Part shown: in pieces, positions 24,811 to 31,868 of the stretch
Numbering within the stretch: the stretch's first letter is position 1
Layout of the letters: every line of letters begins with the position of its first letter
The notes under the pieces: model-generated
What the model was told of the DNA's origin: nothing
Databases searched by the model: none
Seen by the model: the letters and a program-made list of their open reading frames with translations, nothing else
Origin: WRHT01 sp031550525
GTDB lineage: Bacteria > Desulfobacterota > Desulfovibrionia > Desulfovibrionales > Desulfovibrionaceae
DNA length: 35,198 bases
Assembly (NCBI GenBank): GCA_031550525.1
Contig: JAVBON010000033.1
Coordinates: forward strand, 1 to 35,198
Direction: 5' to 3'
Position numbers and translations under genes: made by a program

Positions 24811-25542
24811 ATGGCAACACATCAGGTTCACGGCATCATTCCCGCGCGCTATGCCTCCACGCGTTTTCCAGGCAAGCCGCTGGTGGATATATTGGGCAAG
24901 CCCATGTTCTGGCATGTCTGGCGCCGCGCCTCGCTTTGTCCGGCGCTTTCGTCGGTAACGCTGGCTACGGATGACGAGCGCATAGCCTCTGCCGCGCGTG
25001 CTTTGGGCGTGCCGTTTGTAATGACATGCAGCGATCTGCCCAGCGGCACGGACCGCGTGTACCAGGCCGCCGTGCTGCTTGGCCTGCCCGAGGAGAGTGT
25101 GGTTATAAACATACAGGGCGACGAGCCAGCGCTGGAGCCGGAAGTGCTTACCGAGCTGGCCAACCCTTTTGCCGATGCCGCCGTGCAGGTAGCCACTCTG
25201 GTGCACCGCATAGACGCGCGCGAGGCTGCCTCGCCCGACCGTGTAAAGGTGGTGCTTTCGGCAGGCGGCAACGCGCTTTATTTTTCGCGCTCGCCGGTGC
25301 CCTATGACCGTGAAAACACCGGAGCCAGCTATTGGGGTCATATAGGGCTTTACGCTTTCAGGCTGCCTGCTTTGCGCAAGTTTACATCCTTGCCGCCTTC
25401 CAGCCTGGAGCAAACTGAAAAACTGGAACAGTTACGTTTACTTGAAAACGACATTCCAATTCGCGCGGTCAAAACCACCCGGCACAGCCATGGTGTGGAC
25501 AGGCCGGAAGATTTGCATGCTGTTATCGCAATGATGAAGTAA
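24811..25542 (+). CDS. kdsB: 3-deoxy-manno-octulosonate cytidylyltransferase (CMP-KDO synthetase)
   Basis: Activates KDO with CTP for lipopolysaccharide inner core synthesis, in the cytoplasm. 243 aa, normal length. Motifs: GIIPARYASTRFPGKPLVDILGKPM at residues about 8-31, ATDDERI, CSDLPSGTDRVYQAA, INIQGDEPALEPEVL (metal and sugar binding), NALYFSRSPVPYDR, GHIGLYAFRLPALRKFTSLPPSSLEQTEKLEQLRLLENDIPI and the GVDRPEDL end. It implies that the organism makes KDO-containing LPS. The TPR protein follows 22 bp later, probably in the same transcript. Confidence 0.97.
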   Translation: MATHQVHGIIPARYASTRFPGKPLVDILGKPMFWHVWRRASLCPALSSVTLATDDERIASAARALGVPFVMTCSDLPSGTDRVYQAAVLLGLPEESVVINIQGDEPALEPEVLTELANPFADAAVQVATLVHRIDAREAASPDRVKVVLSAGGNALYFSRSPVPYDRENTGASYWGHIGLYAFRLPALRKFTSLPPSSLEQTEKLEQLRLLENDIPIRAVKTTRHSHGVDRPEDLHAVIAMMK

Positions 25543-25564
25543 GCGTACTTCACAGGAGGAAAAA

Positions 25565-26365
25565 ATGTCTAAAAGCCTATTCGACGCCCGCCGTAAAATC
25601 AGCCAGGTCAACTCGCTGCTGCGGCAGAATAACGTGATCAACGCCATACAATCCCTATACGGCGGCTTGCAGGAAATGCTGCGCCAGCCTCTGCTTAAAT
25701 CGGAGCGTGAAGAGTTTGAAAAGCTGCTTACGGATGCGGTAAGAAACGTTTCATCCAATAAAAAGGTGCAGGAAGTTTTTCAGATGACCCTCACCTACAA
25801 GCCGGGCGATGAGGTATCGCTGCTTGAAAACGTGCGCGTGCTGCTGGATGCCTTGGAACAGGTGGCGCTGGGCGAGGCCGAAAAGCTGTTTATGGAGATG
25901 GAAGCCAACAAGCAGCGCCGTTTTGCCGAAGCCGAAGCGGCCTTGCAGGCGGGTAACACGGCCAAAGCCAAGGAAATTTTTAACGCCCTTGCCGCCGAGC
26001 ACCCGAAAGACGTGACGCTTTTGGTGAATATTGCCGAGGCTTACGAAAAAGCCGGCCTGCTAGAAGACTCCGCCTTTTTTCTTGAAAAGGCCTCGGCGCT
26101 GGACCCGCAATCGGCCTACATTCACAACAAGCGCGGCATACTTTACCGCAAAATGAAGCGTTACGACGACTCCGAAAAAGCCTTTAACGCCGCCCTGGCT
26201 ATTACGCCTGACGACCCCTACCTGTACTTCAATGCCGGGCGTCTGTACGTGGATTGGCAAAAATGGCCGGAAACCCACCGCGCCGCGCAAAAGGCGCTGG
26301 AGTTGCAGCCCGGCTTCAACGAGGCCAAAATGATGGCCGAATACGCGGCCAAAAGGCTGAACTAG
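25565..26365 (+). CDS. TPR-repeat protein
   Basis: 266 aa, no signal peptide, predicted cytoplasmic. An N-terminal helical region (about 1-110: FDARRKISQVNSLLRQNNVINAIQSLYGG...) is followed by three or more tetratricopeptide units: AALQAGNTAKAKEIFNALAAEHPKD, LLVNIAEAYEKAGLLEDSAFFLEKASALDPQ, HNKRGILYRKMKRYDDSEKAFNAALAITPDD and YFNAGRLYVDWQKWPETHRAAQKALELQPG. TPRs mediate protein contacts; the partner is not known. AGGAGG stands seven bases before the ATG. It follows kdsB closely. Its terminator lies about 195 bp downstream, behind a B/C repeat. Confidence 0.85.
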   Translation: MSKSLFDARRKISQVNSLLRQNNVINAIQSLYGGLQEMLRQPLLKSEREEFEKLLTDAVRNVSSNKKVQEVFQMTLTYKPGDEVSLLENVRVLLDALEQVALGEAEKLFMEMEANKQRRFAEAEAALQAGNTAKAKEIFNALAAEHPKDVTLLVNIAEAYEKAGLLEDSAFFLEKASALDPQSAYIHNKRGILYRKMKRYDDSEKAFNAALAITPDDPYLYFNAGRLYVDWQKWPETHRAAQKALELQPGFNEAKMMAEYAAKRLN

Positions 26366-26380
26366 TAAGAAAATACATAT

Positions 26381-26530
26381 AGGATGAAGCCAGATTTTAT
26401 AAGGTCTGGGCGCTGCCCAGACCCGCAAGTGTAGCTCGTAGCGTACAAGCACAACAATTTTTGGCAGGAAAGTTATGCAGGGGCAGGACTGTTGGAGTGC
26501 TAATTTTTAACCCCCCTTGACCCAGCAATT
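26381..26530 (+). repeat. Repeat B with module C inserted in its loop
   Basis: AGGATGAAGCCAGATTTT, CTGGGC/GCCCAG and CCCGCAAG, then module C (26430-26510, 81 nt), then CCCCCCTTGACCCAGCAATT. In B1 and B2 the positions occupied here by C are just a short hairpin loop. C differs from the inverted copy at 6105-6185 at only two positions. Confidence 0.85.
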
Positions 26531-26559
26531 AGTATATAAATATGGTGTTCATCATATCG

Positions 26560-26591
26560 GGAGTGGGCTACATGGCCCACTCCGTTTTTTT
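26560..26591 (+). terminator. Intrinsic terminator
   Basis: GGAGTGGGC (26560-26568), loop TACATG, GCCCACTCC (26575-26583), then G and seven Ts. It is a textbook terminator and most likely ends the kdsB-TPR transcript. Confidence 0.9.
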
Positions 26592-26696
26592 GTGTCGCGG
26601 GCAAGTTTGCATGCCTCTTGCGTGTTGCTTTAAATAATAATGCCGCGCTCGCGTATAAAGCGCGGTAAATAATAGCATGGTTCGCTCCTTATGCTA

Positions 26697-26843
26697 GATA
26701 GTGTAGTCACTAGGGTCTTTTTGCCCTCTGCCCGCGTCAAAAAGTCTTTTCATTTGGCTCGAGTACCGTAAGAGTACACTCCCTCAATAAAAAGACCTTT
26801 TTCCTTGGCAGAGAACAAAAATCTCCCTCGTGACTACACTATC
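26697..26843 (+). repeat. Repeat E, copy 2, upstream of rubredoxin
   Basis: Closing stem GATAGTGTAGTCACTAGGG (26697-26715) with CCCTCGTGACTACACTATC (26825-26843): 18 of 19 paired. Inner stem CTCTGCC (26726-26732) with GGCAGAG (26807-26813). Third stem AAAAAGTCTTTT (26739-26750) with AAAAGACCTTTTT (26790-26802), one-base bulge. Apical GAGTACCGTAAGAGTACACTC. It ends 36 bp before the rubredoxin ATG, so it may be part of that leader or a separate transcript. The remainder of 26592-26696 shows only a CCGCGCTCGCG...AAGCGCGG inverted repeat. Confidence 0.85.
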
Positions 26844-26879
26844 CAATATGGGTTTAACCATAAACTGAAGGAGAAGATT

Positions 26880-27068
26880 ATGAGCCAACCTCAAGATATG
26901 TGGCGCTGCCAGGTTTCCAACTGCGGTTATGTTTACGATCCCGACAAGGGCGACCCCAAGGGCAAAATTGCAGCCGGAACCAAGTTTGAAAAAATTCCGG
27001 CCAATTGGGTTTGCCCCTTTTGCGGGGCCAGCAAAAAATCCTTCCGCAGGGTTACAGATGTAGATTAG
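26880..27068 (+). CDS. Rubredoxin with CX4C first knuckle (Rb-2-like)
   Basis: A small mononuclear iron electron carrier, 62 aa. The four iron ligands are C10, C15, C45 and C48: the first pair is spaced CX4C (CQVSNC) instead of the usual CX2C, and the second is the normal CPFC. YVYDPDKGDPKGKIAAGTKFEKIP and NWVCPFCGASKKSF fit Desulfovibrio rubredoxin-2-like proteins with a wider first knuckle. In sulfate reducers rubredoxins pass electrons to oxygen- and peroxide-reducing enzymes; no such partner gene is nearby. GAAGGAG precedes the ATG. It appears monocistronic, directly downstream of repeat E2. Confidence 0.95.
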   Translation: MSQPQDMWRCQVSNCGYVYDPDKGDPKGKIAAGTKFEKIPANWVCPFCGASKKSFRRVTDVD

Positions 27069-27226
27069 AGCGCGTTAACACGCCATAGGCCGTAAAGGCC
27101 CGCATGTTTCATGCCTCCAGGCGCGCTGCGGCTGATAATTATTGTTGGTTGCGGCGCGCTTTAATAATTTCCGCCAAACGTTGCCGGGCGTATATTTGCG
27201 GCAAAATGCAATCAGGGAGAAATAAT

Positions 27227-27631
27227 ATGCGCGACTACGCTGAAAAAGAGATAAAGATACTCTCCAAAATCAACAAACTCATAACCAAGCTCGATAACAC
27301 CCTTGATAAAATGGACAATACCGAGAGCCGCATCATGCATTTTATAGAACAGGAAAAGGCCATTCACGAGCTCAAAGCCCTTATACGCAACGAGCGCAAA
27401 CTGGATAAAGCCGAAGCCGATGCCAGAAGGCAGTTGGATAAGGAAGCCCGCAAATGGGCGGAAACGCAACTGAGCCTGCTTGAAGGCATTGACAGTGAGA
27501 TAGGCAAACTGGAAAAAACCCTGAAGGCGCTAGACGAAACGGAGAGCAAGGTAAAAAGCTACTTCGAACAGAAAAAGGCTATTCACGAAATCAAAAAAAT
27601 CATGCAAAGCGCGGAGTTGCTTGAGATTTGA
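27227..27631 (+). CDS. Small coiled-coil protein of unknown function
   Basis: I do not recognise the family. The ATG at 27227 has AGGGAG eight bases before it and gives 134 aa; an upstream in-frame start would add unlikely sequence. The protein is almost entirely charged helix and is made of two similar halves: TKLDNTLDKMDNTESRIMHF, then EQEKAIHELKALI, versus GKLEKTLKALDETESKVKSY, then EQKKAIHEIKKIM. So it looks like an internal duplication of about 65-70 residues, each half a coiled coil ending in AIHE-(L/I)-K. No signal peptide or membrane segment. It appears monocistronic between repeat-rich regions. Confidence 0.75.
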   Translation: MRDYAEKEIKILSKINKLITKLDNTLDKMDNTESRIMHFIEQEKAIHELKALIRNERKLDKAEADARRQLDKEARKWAETQLSLLEGIDSEIGKLEKTLKALDETESKVKSYFEQKKAIHEIKKIMQSAELLEI

Positions 27632-27686
27632 TCGCACAGCAGCCACAGGAGCCGCAGCTTGTCATAATACCCAAGCTTCCGGGCAA

Positions 27687-27709
27687 GGGGGGTGAAACCA
27701 GCACCCCCC
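27687..27709. terminator. GC-rich hairpin after the coiled-coil gene
   Basis: GGGGGGT, nine-base loop, ACCCCCC, 55 nt past the stop codon. No T-run, so a terminator role is only possible. Confidence 0.35.
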
Positions 27710-27739
27710 ACGGCCATGTGGAGTATCTGCCTTTTCTGC

Positions 27740-27892
27740 CAAAAACTGTTGAGCTTTGGCAATACGGGCCGCACCCTTGCGACAATTACGCAAGAGAGCG
27801 GAATTGCACGCCGGAGCGGAGCGGCGGCGCGCCGAAGGGGTGAGGCACATGACGTGCCGAATCAATCTGGCTTCATCCACTATGCCTTTCCC
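27740..27892. repeat. Mosaic of repeat fragments C, D and B
   Basis: In order: a C fragment (CCAAAAACTGTTGAGCTTTGGCAATACGGGCC, 27740-27785), D copy 2 (27799-27864, with GGCAC-atgac-GTGCC), and an inverted B end (27862-27892, AATCTGGCTTCATCCACTATGCCTTTCCC). With the E copy at 27972 this accounts for most of the gene-free stretch 27632-28143. Confidence 0.6.
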
Positions 27893-27971
27893 CGCCATCC
27901 CCGCTGAAAATTTACCTTTTGCTTGTGCGGTCCTTGCTTTAGAACATAAAGCCGGATACACATGAATTGTT

Positions 27972-28097
27972 ACCAAAAGCCAGCGCATAGTTACCTTTTT
28001 GCCCTCTGGCCGCGCGGGTCTTCTTGCGGGGGCCTGTGTTGCCCGCGCCGTGTCCGGACTGAACGCGCGGTTTCCGGCGGAGAGCAAAATTTTTGGT
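27972..28097 (+). repeat. Repeat E, diverged copy 4
   Basis: Closing stem ACCAAAA/TTTTGGT. Conserved left patch TTTTTGCCCTCTG. Inner stems CTCT/AGAG, CCGCGCG (28010-28016) with CGCGCGG (28064-28070), and GCGGG (28026-28030) with CCCGC (28042-28046). The right patch GGAGAGCAAAAT matches loosely. The apical TACC...AGAGTA motif is not kept. It ends 46 bp before the zinc-ribbon/Yip1 gene. Confidence 0.5.
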
Positions 28098-28143
28098 GCA
28101 AGACGGCTTACAACCAGAACCATTTTTTTTAAAGATATAAGCC

Positions 28144-29211
28144 ATGCATATTCATTGCCCTGAGTGCGACTTTTCGCGCGAAGTAAACGAAAGCCAGATT
28201 CCAGCCGATTCTTTTTTTGCCACCTGCCCCAAATGCGGAACCCGCTTCCGCTTCAGAGGGGAGGAGCCTTTTGAGCAACAGGCGGATCACACCGTTGCGG
28301 GGCCGGAATCCGGTTCCGCGCCGGATAATGCGCCGCCAACGCAAGCCATGCCGCCCTCCGGCCCTGACGAAGACCTGGATATTTGGGCGCGCATGGAAAA
28401 AATGAACGACAAGTGGGAAAACCAAGCAGGCAATGCGGATGCCGATGAGCAGGAGGCGGAGCCGTCAAGCTGCGGGCAGGACAAAGGGCCGGGCTACAGC
28501 CAACCGTCCGGACGGCAAGGCGAGTATGAGCGGCGTGAAGAAGCCCACCGCGCTTACCAGAAGGCTTCGGCTCAAAACGGGCGTGTTCCGCTTTATTCAC
28601 CCGGCGGCAGCGTGCCTTGGGAGTGCAAGGGTGGCTTTATGCGCTTTAGAGGCTTTGCCGTCACGGTGGTTTTGGCTATAAAAGAGGCCAGGCGTTTTTT
28701 TGCCGGCGTCAATCCGTTCAGCTCCATTGTGCCAGCCTGGGCCTACATGATGCTTTGTTATATTCCGACATTTTTAATGATGTCGATGTATTACAAAAAT
28801 CTGATTCCTATGGTCAGCGGCGAGCAGGGCGAGGCTGCCTTCAATTTTGTGGGCTATGTCGGATTTATGCTTAACAGTATTTTTTTGTTCACTTTTTTTC
28901 AATTTATAGGCAGCCTTTTCGTATATTTTACCTTGCGCATAACGCAGCCGCAAAAGGCCGCCTTCAGGCTGGCCTTCAAGGTGGTGGCTTACGCCCAAAC
29001 GGCCATGCTGCTTATGGCCGTGCCCATTGTGGGCGGCATTGCAGGGCCTGCCCTTTTTGTCTTTTTACTGGTGGTGGGCGTGCGTAACGCTTTCAGGCTT
29101 GAGCCAAGGCAGGCGGCCGTGGCCGTATTGCCCTTTCTTATATTCTTGGGTTTCATAATGGTGCAGTCTTTCAGGCTGGCGCTCTCGCTTATGCAGAACA
29201 TGCCGATGTGA
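28144..29211 (+). CDS. Zinc-ribbon protein with C-terminal Yip1-like membrane domain
   Basis: 355 aa. Residues 1-38 form an MJ0042-type zinc ribbon with C5, C8, C28 and C31 (HCPEC and TCPKC). A hydrophilic, acidic, Pro/Gln-rich linker covers about 40-160. The C-terminal half (about 175-350) has around five membrane segments of the Yip1 family, beginning EARRFFAGVNPFSSIVPAW and including the hydrophobic runs near MLNSIFLFTFFQFIGSLFVYF and AVPIVGGIAGPALFVFLLVVGV. Such fusions are common in Desulfovibrio relatives; their function is not established. The N-terminal ribbon should be cytoplasmic. The ribosome binding site is weak. It appears monocistronic. Confidence 0.82.
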   Translation: MHIHCPECDFSREVNESQIPADSFFATCPKCGTRFRFRGEEPFEQQADHTVAGPESGSAPDNAPPTQAMPPSGPDEDLDIWARMEKMNDKWENQAGNADADEQEAEPSSCGQDKGPGYSQPSGRQGEYERREEAHRAYQKASAQNGRVPLYSPGGSVPWECKGGFMRFRGFAVTVVLAIKEARRFFAGVNPFSSIVPAWAYMMLCYIPTFLMMSMYYKNLIPMVSGEQGEAAFNFVGYVGFMLNSIFLFTFFQFIGSLFVYFTLRITQPQKAAFRLAFKVVAYAQTAMLLMAVPIVGGIAGPALFVFLLVVGVRNAFRLEPRQAAVAVLPFLIFLGFIMVQSFRLALSLMQNMPM

Positions 29212-29266
29212 CGGCTGGCATTTAAAGCGCGAGTTTTTTAGCTCCAACCGGGGCGGTTTGTTTGGA

Positions 29267-29345
29267 GCATTTCAACTTTGAAAAAGCTGAAATGCGGCGG
29301 GCAGCGCGGCGCGCTTTTGGGAAAGCCGCTTGGGCTTTGCGTATG
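29267..29345 (+). repeat. Repeat family F, copy 2
   Basis: Hairpin GCATTTCA-a-CTTT with AAAG-c-TGAAATGC (29267-29295), then GCAGCGCGGCGCGCTTTTGG and AAAGCC-gcttg-GGCTTT. It has the same order as F1 at 24416, and both copies are followed directly by an E repeat. A separate hairpin GCTCCAA/TTGGAGC at 29241-29268 precedes it. Confidence 0.65.
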
Positions 29346-29349
29346 CGCT

Positions 29350-29500
29350 AGGTGATGTCTCTAAAAAGCGTCTTTTGGCCCCTGGACTGCGTCAAGCGCC
29401 AATTTTTGTCCAGGGCTGTACCATTAGAGTACTATCCCTGCCCTAAAATCGACGCTTTCCTTGCCAGGGAACAAAATACGTCTTTTTAGAGACAGCACCT
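29350..29500 (+). repeat. Repeat E, copy 3, upstream of the DUF39 gene
   Basis: Closing stem AGGTGATGTCTCTAAAAAG (29350-29368) with CTTTTTAGAGACAGCACCT (29482-29500): 18 of 19 paired. Inner stem CCCTGG (29380-29385) with CCAGGG (29464-29469). Third stem AAGCG (29394-29398) with CGCTT (29453-29457). Apical stem CAGGG (29411-29415) with CCCTG (29436-29440) around TGTACCATTAGAGTACT. Conserved patches TGCGTCA, TTTCCTTG and GAACAAAA are in the same positions as in E1 and E2. It ends about 118 bp before the DUF39 ATG; that gap shows no other feature. Confidence 0.85.
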
Positions 29501-29618
29501 AAAAGAGCGCTTTAATTCTCATGTCTTTTGGCAGGCGCTTATTTTAATATTTCAAAAAGCATATGTAACTTTGCAAAGCTAAAATGATCTAACAGGCACA
29601 GGCAAGACGGAGGAGTAA

Positions 29619-30788
29619 ATGGCAGGCGCTAAAAACAAAACCATAGCCCAGATTAACGAGCGTATAAAAAAAGGCAAGGCCGTGGTGCTTACCGCGGCGG
29701 AAATGACAGAAGCCGTGCGCCGCATGGGTAAAGCCAAGGCTGCGGCGGAAGTGGACGTTGTAACCACCGGCACTTTTTCGCCCATGTGCTCTTCTGGCCT
29801 GCTTTTCAACACCGGCCAGCCTGGCCCGCAAACCATAAGAACCTCCGGCGTGCTGGTTAACAACGTGCCGGCCTACGCCGGCATTGCCGCTGTGGATTCA
29901 TACCTTGGCGCCACTGAAACCGCTCAGGACGACCCCCATAACAAGGTCTACCCTGGTCAGTTCAAATACGGCGGCGGGCATGTCATTGAAGATCTGGTCT
30001 CCGGCAAAAGCGTGCGTCTGCAATTAAAGTCATACGGCACCGACTGCTACCCCCAGCGCGAGATGGACAGGCAGGTAACGCTGGCGGAACTGCCCTTCGC
30101 GCAGCTTCTTAACCCGCGCAACTGCTACCAAAACTACAATGCGGCCGTCAATATGGGCAGCCGCACCATTTATACCTACATGGGGCCGCTCAAACCCGGC
30201 ATGAAAAACGTAAACTTTGCCACCTCCGGCAAGCTCTCGCCCCTGTTTAACGATCCCTTCCTGCGCACCATAGGGCTGGGCACAAAAATTCTGCTGGGCG
30301 GCGGCGTGGGCTGGGTGCTGGGCGCGGGCACGCAGCATGTGGCCAAACCCAAGCGTACCGAAAGGGGTCTGCCTCTTTCTCCGGCGGGTACCCTTATGCT
30401 GCGCGGCGACCTCAAAGGCATGGATCCGCACTTTTTGCGCGGCCTTTCGCTCCTTGGCTACGGCTGCTCGCTGGCCGTGGGCGTGGCCATTCCCATACCC
30501 ATACTGGACGAAGATATGGCCTGGTTTACAGGTGTTGACGACAGCGACATTCTTATGCCGGTAAAAGACTACAGCTCCGATTACCCCAACCGCGACCCCA
30601 GAGTGCTGGGCCATGTAACCTACGAAGATTTGCGTTCCGGGCAGGTTACGGTAATGGATCAAAAAGTGGAGGCCATGCCCGTTACCAGTTGGCCTATTTC
30701 GCTGGAGTGCGCCGAGCGGCTTAAAGCGCTAATCAGCGCGGGCGAATTTACCCTTACCGAGCCACAGGAGCAGATACCCTCGTTTTAG
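29619..30788 (+). CDS. DUF39/HcyBio protein, L-aspartate semialdehyde sulfurtransferase (homocysteine formation)
   Basis: 389 aa of the COG1900 family. In methanogens (MA1821) and Desulfovibrio alaskensis these proteins, with a NIL/ferredoxin partner, make homocysteine by putting sulfur onto aspartate semialdehyde, replacing the usual O-acetyl/succinyl-homoserine route. The two family cysteines are visible as C57 (FSPMCSSG) and C143 (SYGTDCYPQRE). Other conserved parts are VNNVPAYAGIAAVDSYLGATE, GGGHVIEDLVSG, GTKILLGGGVGWVLGAGTQH and LLGYGCSLAVGVAIPIPILDED. No C-terminal CBS or NIL/ferredoxin domain is fused, and no such gene is adjacent. GGAGGAG precedes the ATG. larE starts two bases after the stop, so they form an operon. 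Confidence 0.93.
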   Translation: MAGAKNKTIAQINERIKKGKAVVLTAAEMTEAVRRMGKAKAAAEVDVVTTGTFSPMCSSGLLFNTGQPGPQTIRTSGVLVNNVPAYAGIAAVDSYLGATETAQDDPHNKVYPGQFKYGGGHVIEDLVSGKSVRLQLKSYGTDCYPQREMDRQVTLAELPFAQLLNPRNCYQNYNAAVNMGSRTIYTYMGPLKPGMKNVNFATSGKLSPLFNDPFLRTIGLGTKILLGGGVGWVLGAGTQHVAKPKRTERGLPLSPAGTLMLRGDLKGMDPHFLRGLSLLGYGCSLAVGVAIPIPILDEDMAWFTGVDDSDILMPVKDYSSDYPNRDPRVLGHVTYEDLRSGQVTVMDQKVEAMPVTSWPISLECAERLKALISAGEFTLTEPQEQIPSF

Positions 30789-30790
30789 CC

Positions 30791-31747
30791 ATGACGGAAC
30801 AAAAATATAAAACTCCAGCACCCAAGGGCCATGCGCAAAGCGTTGCCCCGGCGGAGCAATCGCAGGTGCCGCCCGGCTTTGAGCGGGTGGACGGCCTGCA
30901 ATTGCGCCTGTACTGGGATAAGCTTGAAGAAGCGCTCCAGGCCCTGCACAGGCCCGGCGGCATTGCCCTGGCCTATTCCGGCGGGTTGGACAGCCGGGTG
31001 CTGGTGCAAATGTGCATGAATGTGGGGCTGGAAATAGAGGCCCTGCACTGCGCCGGGCCGCAGTACGCCTCCGCTCACAGCACCGAGGCCGTTGCCTGGC
31101 TGGAAAAAAACAATGTTCCGTACAGGGTGGTGGAATATAATACGCTTGGCATACCAGAGGTGCGCCACAGCGACCCAAAGCGTTGTTACTACTGCAAAAA
31201 AAATGCCCTGGGCCGCTTGAAGGAAATCGCCGGAAATCGCGTGCTTTGCGACGGCACAAATTTTTCGGATCTGCGCGAATACCGCCCCGGCCTCGCGGCA
31301 CTGCGCGAGCTTAACGTCTGCTCGCCTTTCGCCTCTGTGCGCCTTGCCAAGGTGCACATAAGGCGCATGGCCGAAATAATGCAAATGGAAATACCGCAAA
31401 AAAATTACCAGAACTGCCTGCTTACTCGCTTTCAATACGGCCTTACCGTGCGCGAGGCCCAGCTTGAGACCATAGAACAGGTGGAACTGGCCCTGCGCCC
31501 GTTGCTTACCCCCTACAACATGCGCGGCGAGGCCCAGCAACCCCTTGCCTACCGCCTGCGTTATCTGGCCGCCCCCGCGAGCGAGCACGGCTGCCGACCT
31601 GAGCTGCACATTAAAACCGCCTACCCGCTGCCAGACGAGCTGTATGACGCCATGCGCCGGCTGCTCGCCAAACACGGCATGGCGGATATAGAAATACGCG
31701 CCATGGACGAGATAAGCGGGTATTTTGACCGGAATATTTTTGCATAG
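30791..31747 (+). CDS. larE: LarE-family ATP-dependent sulfur transferase
   Basis: 318 aa of the PP-loop ATP pyrophosphatase superfamily. The PP-loop SGGLDS is at residues 63-68. LarE adenylates the pyridinium carboxylate precursor of the nickel-pincer cofactor and then sulfurates it. Conserved segments: HSDPKRCYYCKK, CDGTNFSDLREYRPG and NYQNCLLTRFQYG, where C209 aligns with the sacrificial cysteine of Lactiplantibacillus LarE. C132 and C135 are also present, the three-cysteine set of LarE proteins that carry a [4Fe-4S] cluster and can act catalytically. The first 25 residues are a polar extension. It is coupled to DUF39; larB and larC are not seen in the window, so the substrate may not be the lactate racemase cofactor. 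Confidence 0.9.
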   Translation: MTEQKYKTPAPKGHAQSVAPAEQSQVPPGFERVDGLQLRLYWDKLEEALQALHRPGGIALAYSGGLDSRVLVQMCMNVGLEIEALHCAGPQYASAHSTEAVAWLEKNNVPYRVVEYNTLGIPEVRHSDPKRCYYCKKNALGRLKEIAGNRVLCDGTNFSDLREYRPGLAALRELNVCSPFASVRLAKVHIRRMAEIMQMEIPQKNYQNCLLTRFQYGLTVREAQLETIEQVELALRPLLTPYNMRGEAQQPLAYRLRYLAAPASEHGCRPELHIKTAYPLPDELYDAMRRLLAKHGMADIEIRAMDEISGYFDRNIFA

Positions 31748-31779
31748 CAGGGGTTTGGGGCTGCAGCCCCCTGTTTCTT
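31748..31779 (+). terminator. Terminator-like hairpin after larE
   Basis: CAGGGG (31748-31753) with CCCCTG (31768-31773) enclosing GGGGCTGCAGCCCC, followed by TTTCTTG, immediately after the larE stop codon. Confidence 0.5.
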
Positions 31780-31868
31780 GAGGCCTTTCAGGCGGTAAGA
31801 AGATGCCCCTGCGGGCAAGGGTAAGAAAGCCTCTTCAGGGCGAATATAAGAGAATATGAACGCGCGAA

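Noticed and set aside
24697..25413. Open frame opposite kdsB
   Set aside because: Antisense shadow of a complete KdsB; no protein-like features.
27628..28123. Small open frames between the coiled-coil and Yip1 genes on both strands
   Set aside because: They are made of repeat C, D, B and E sequence and have no ribosome binding site.
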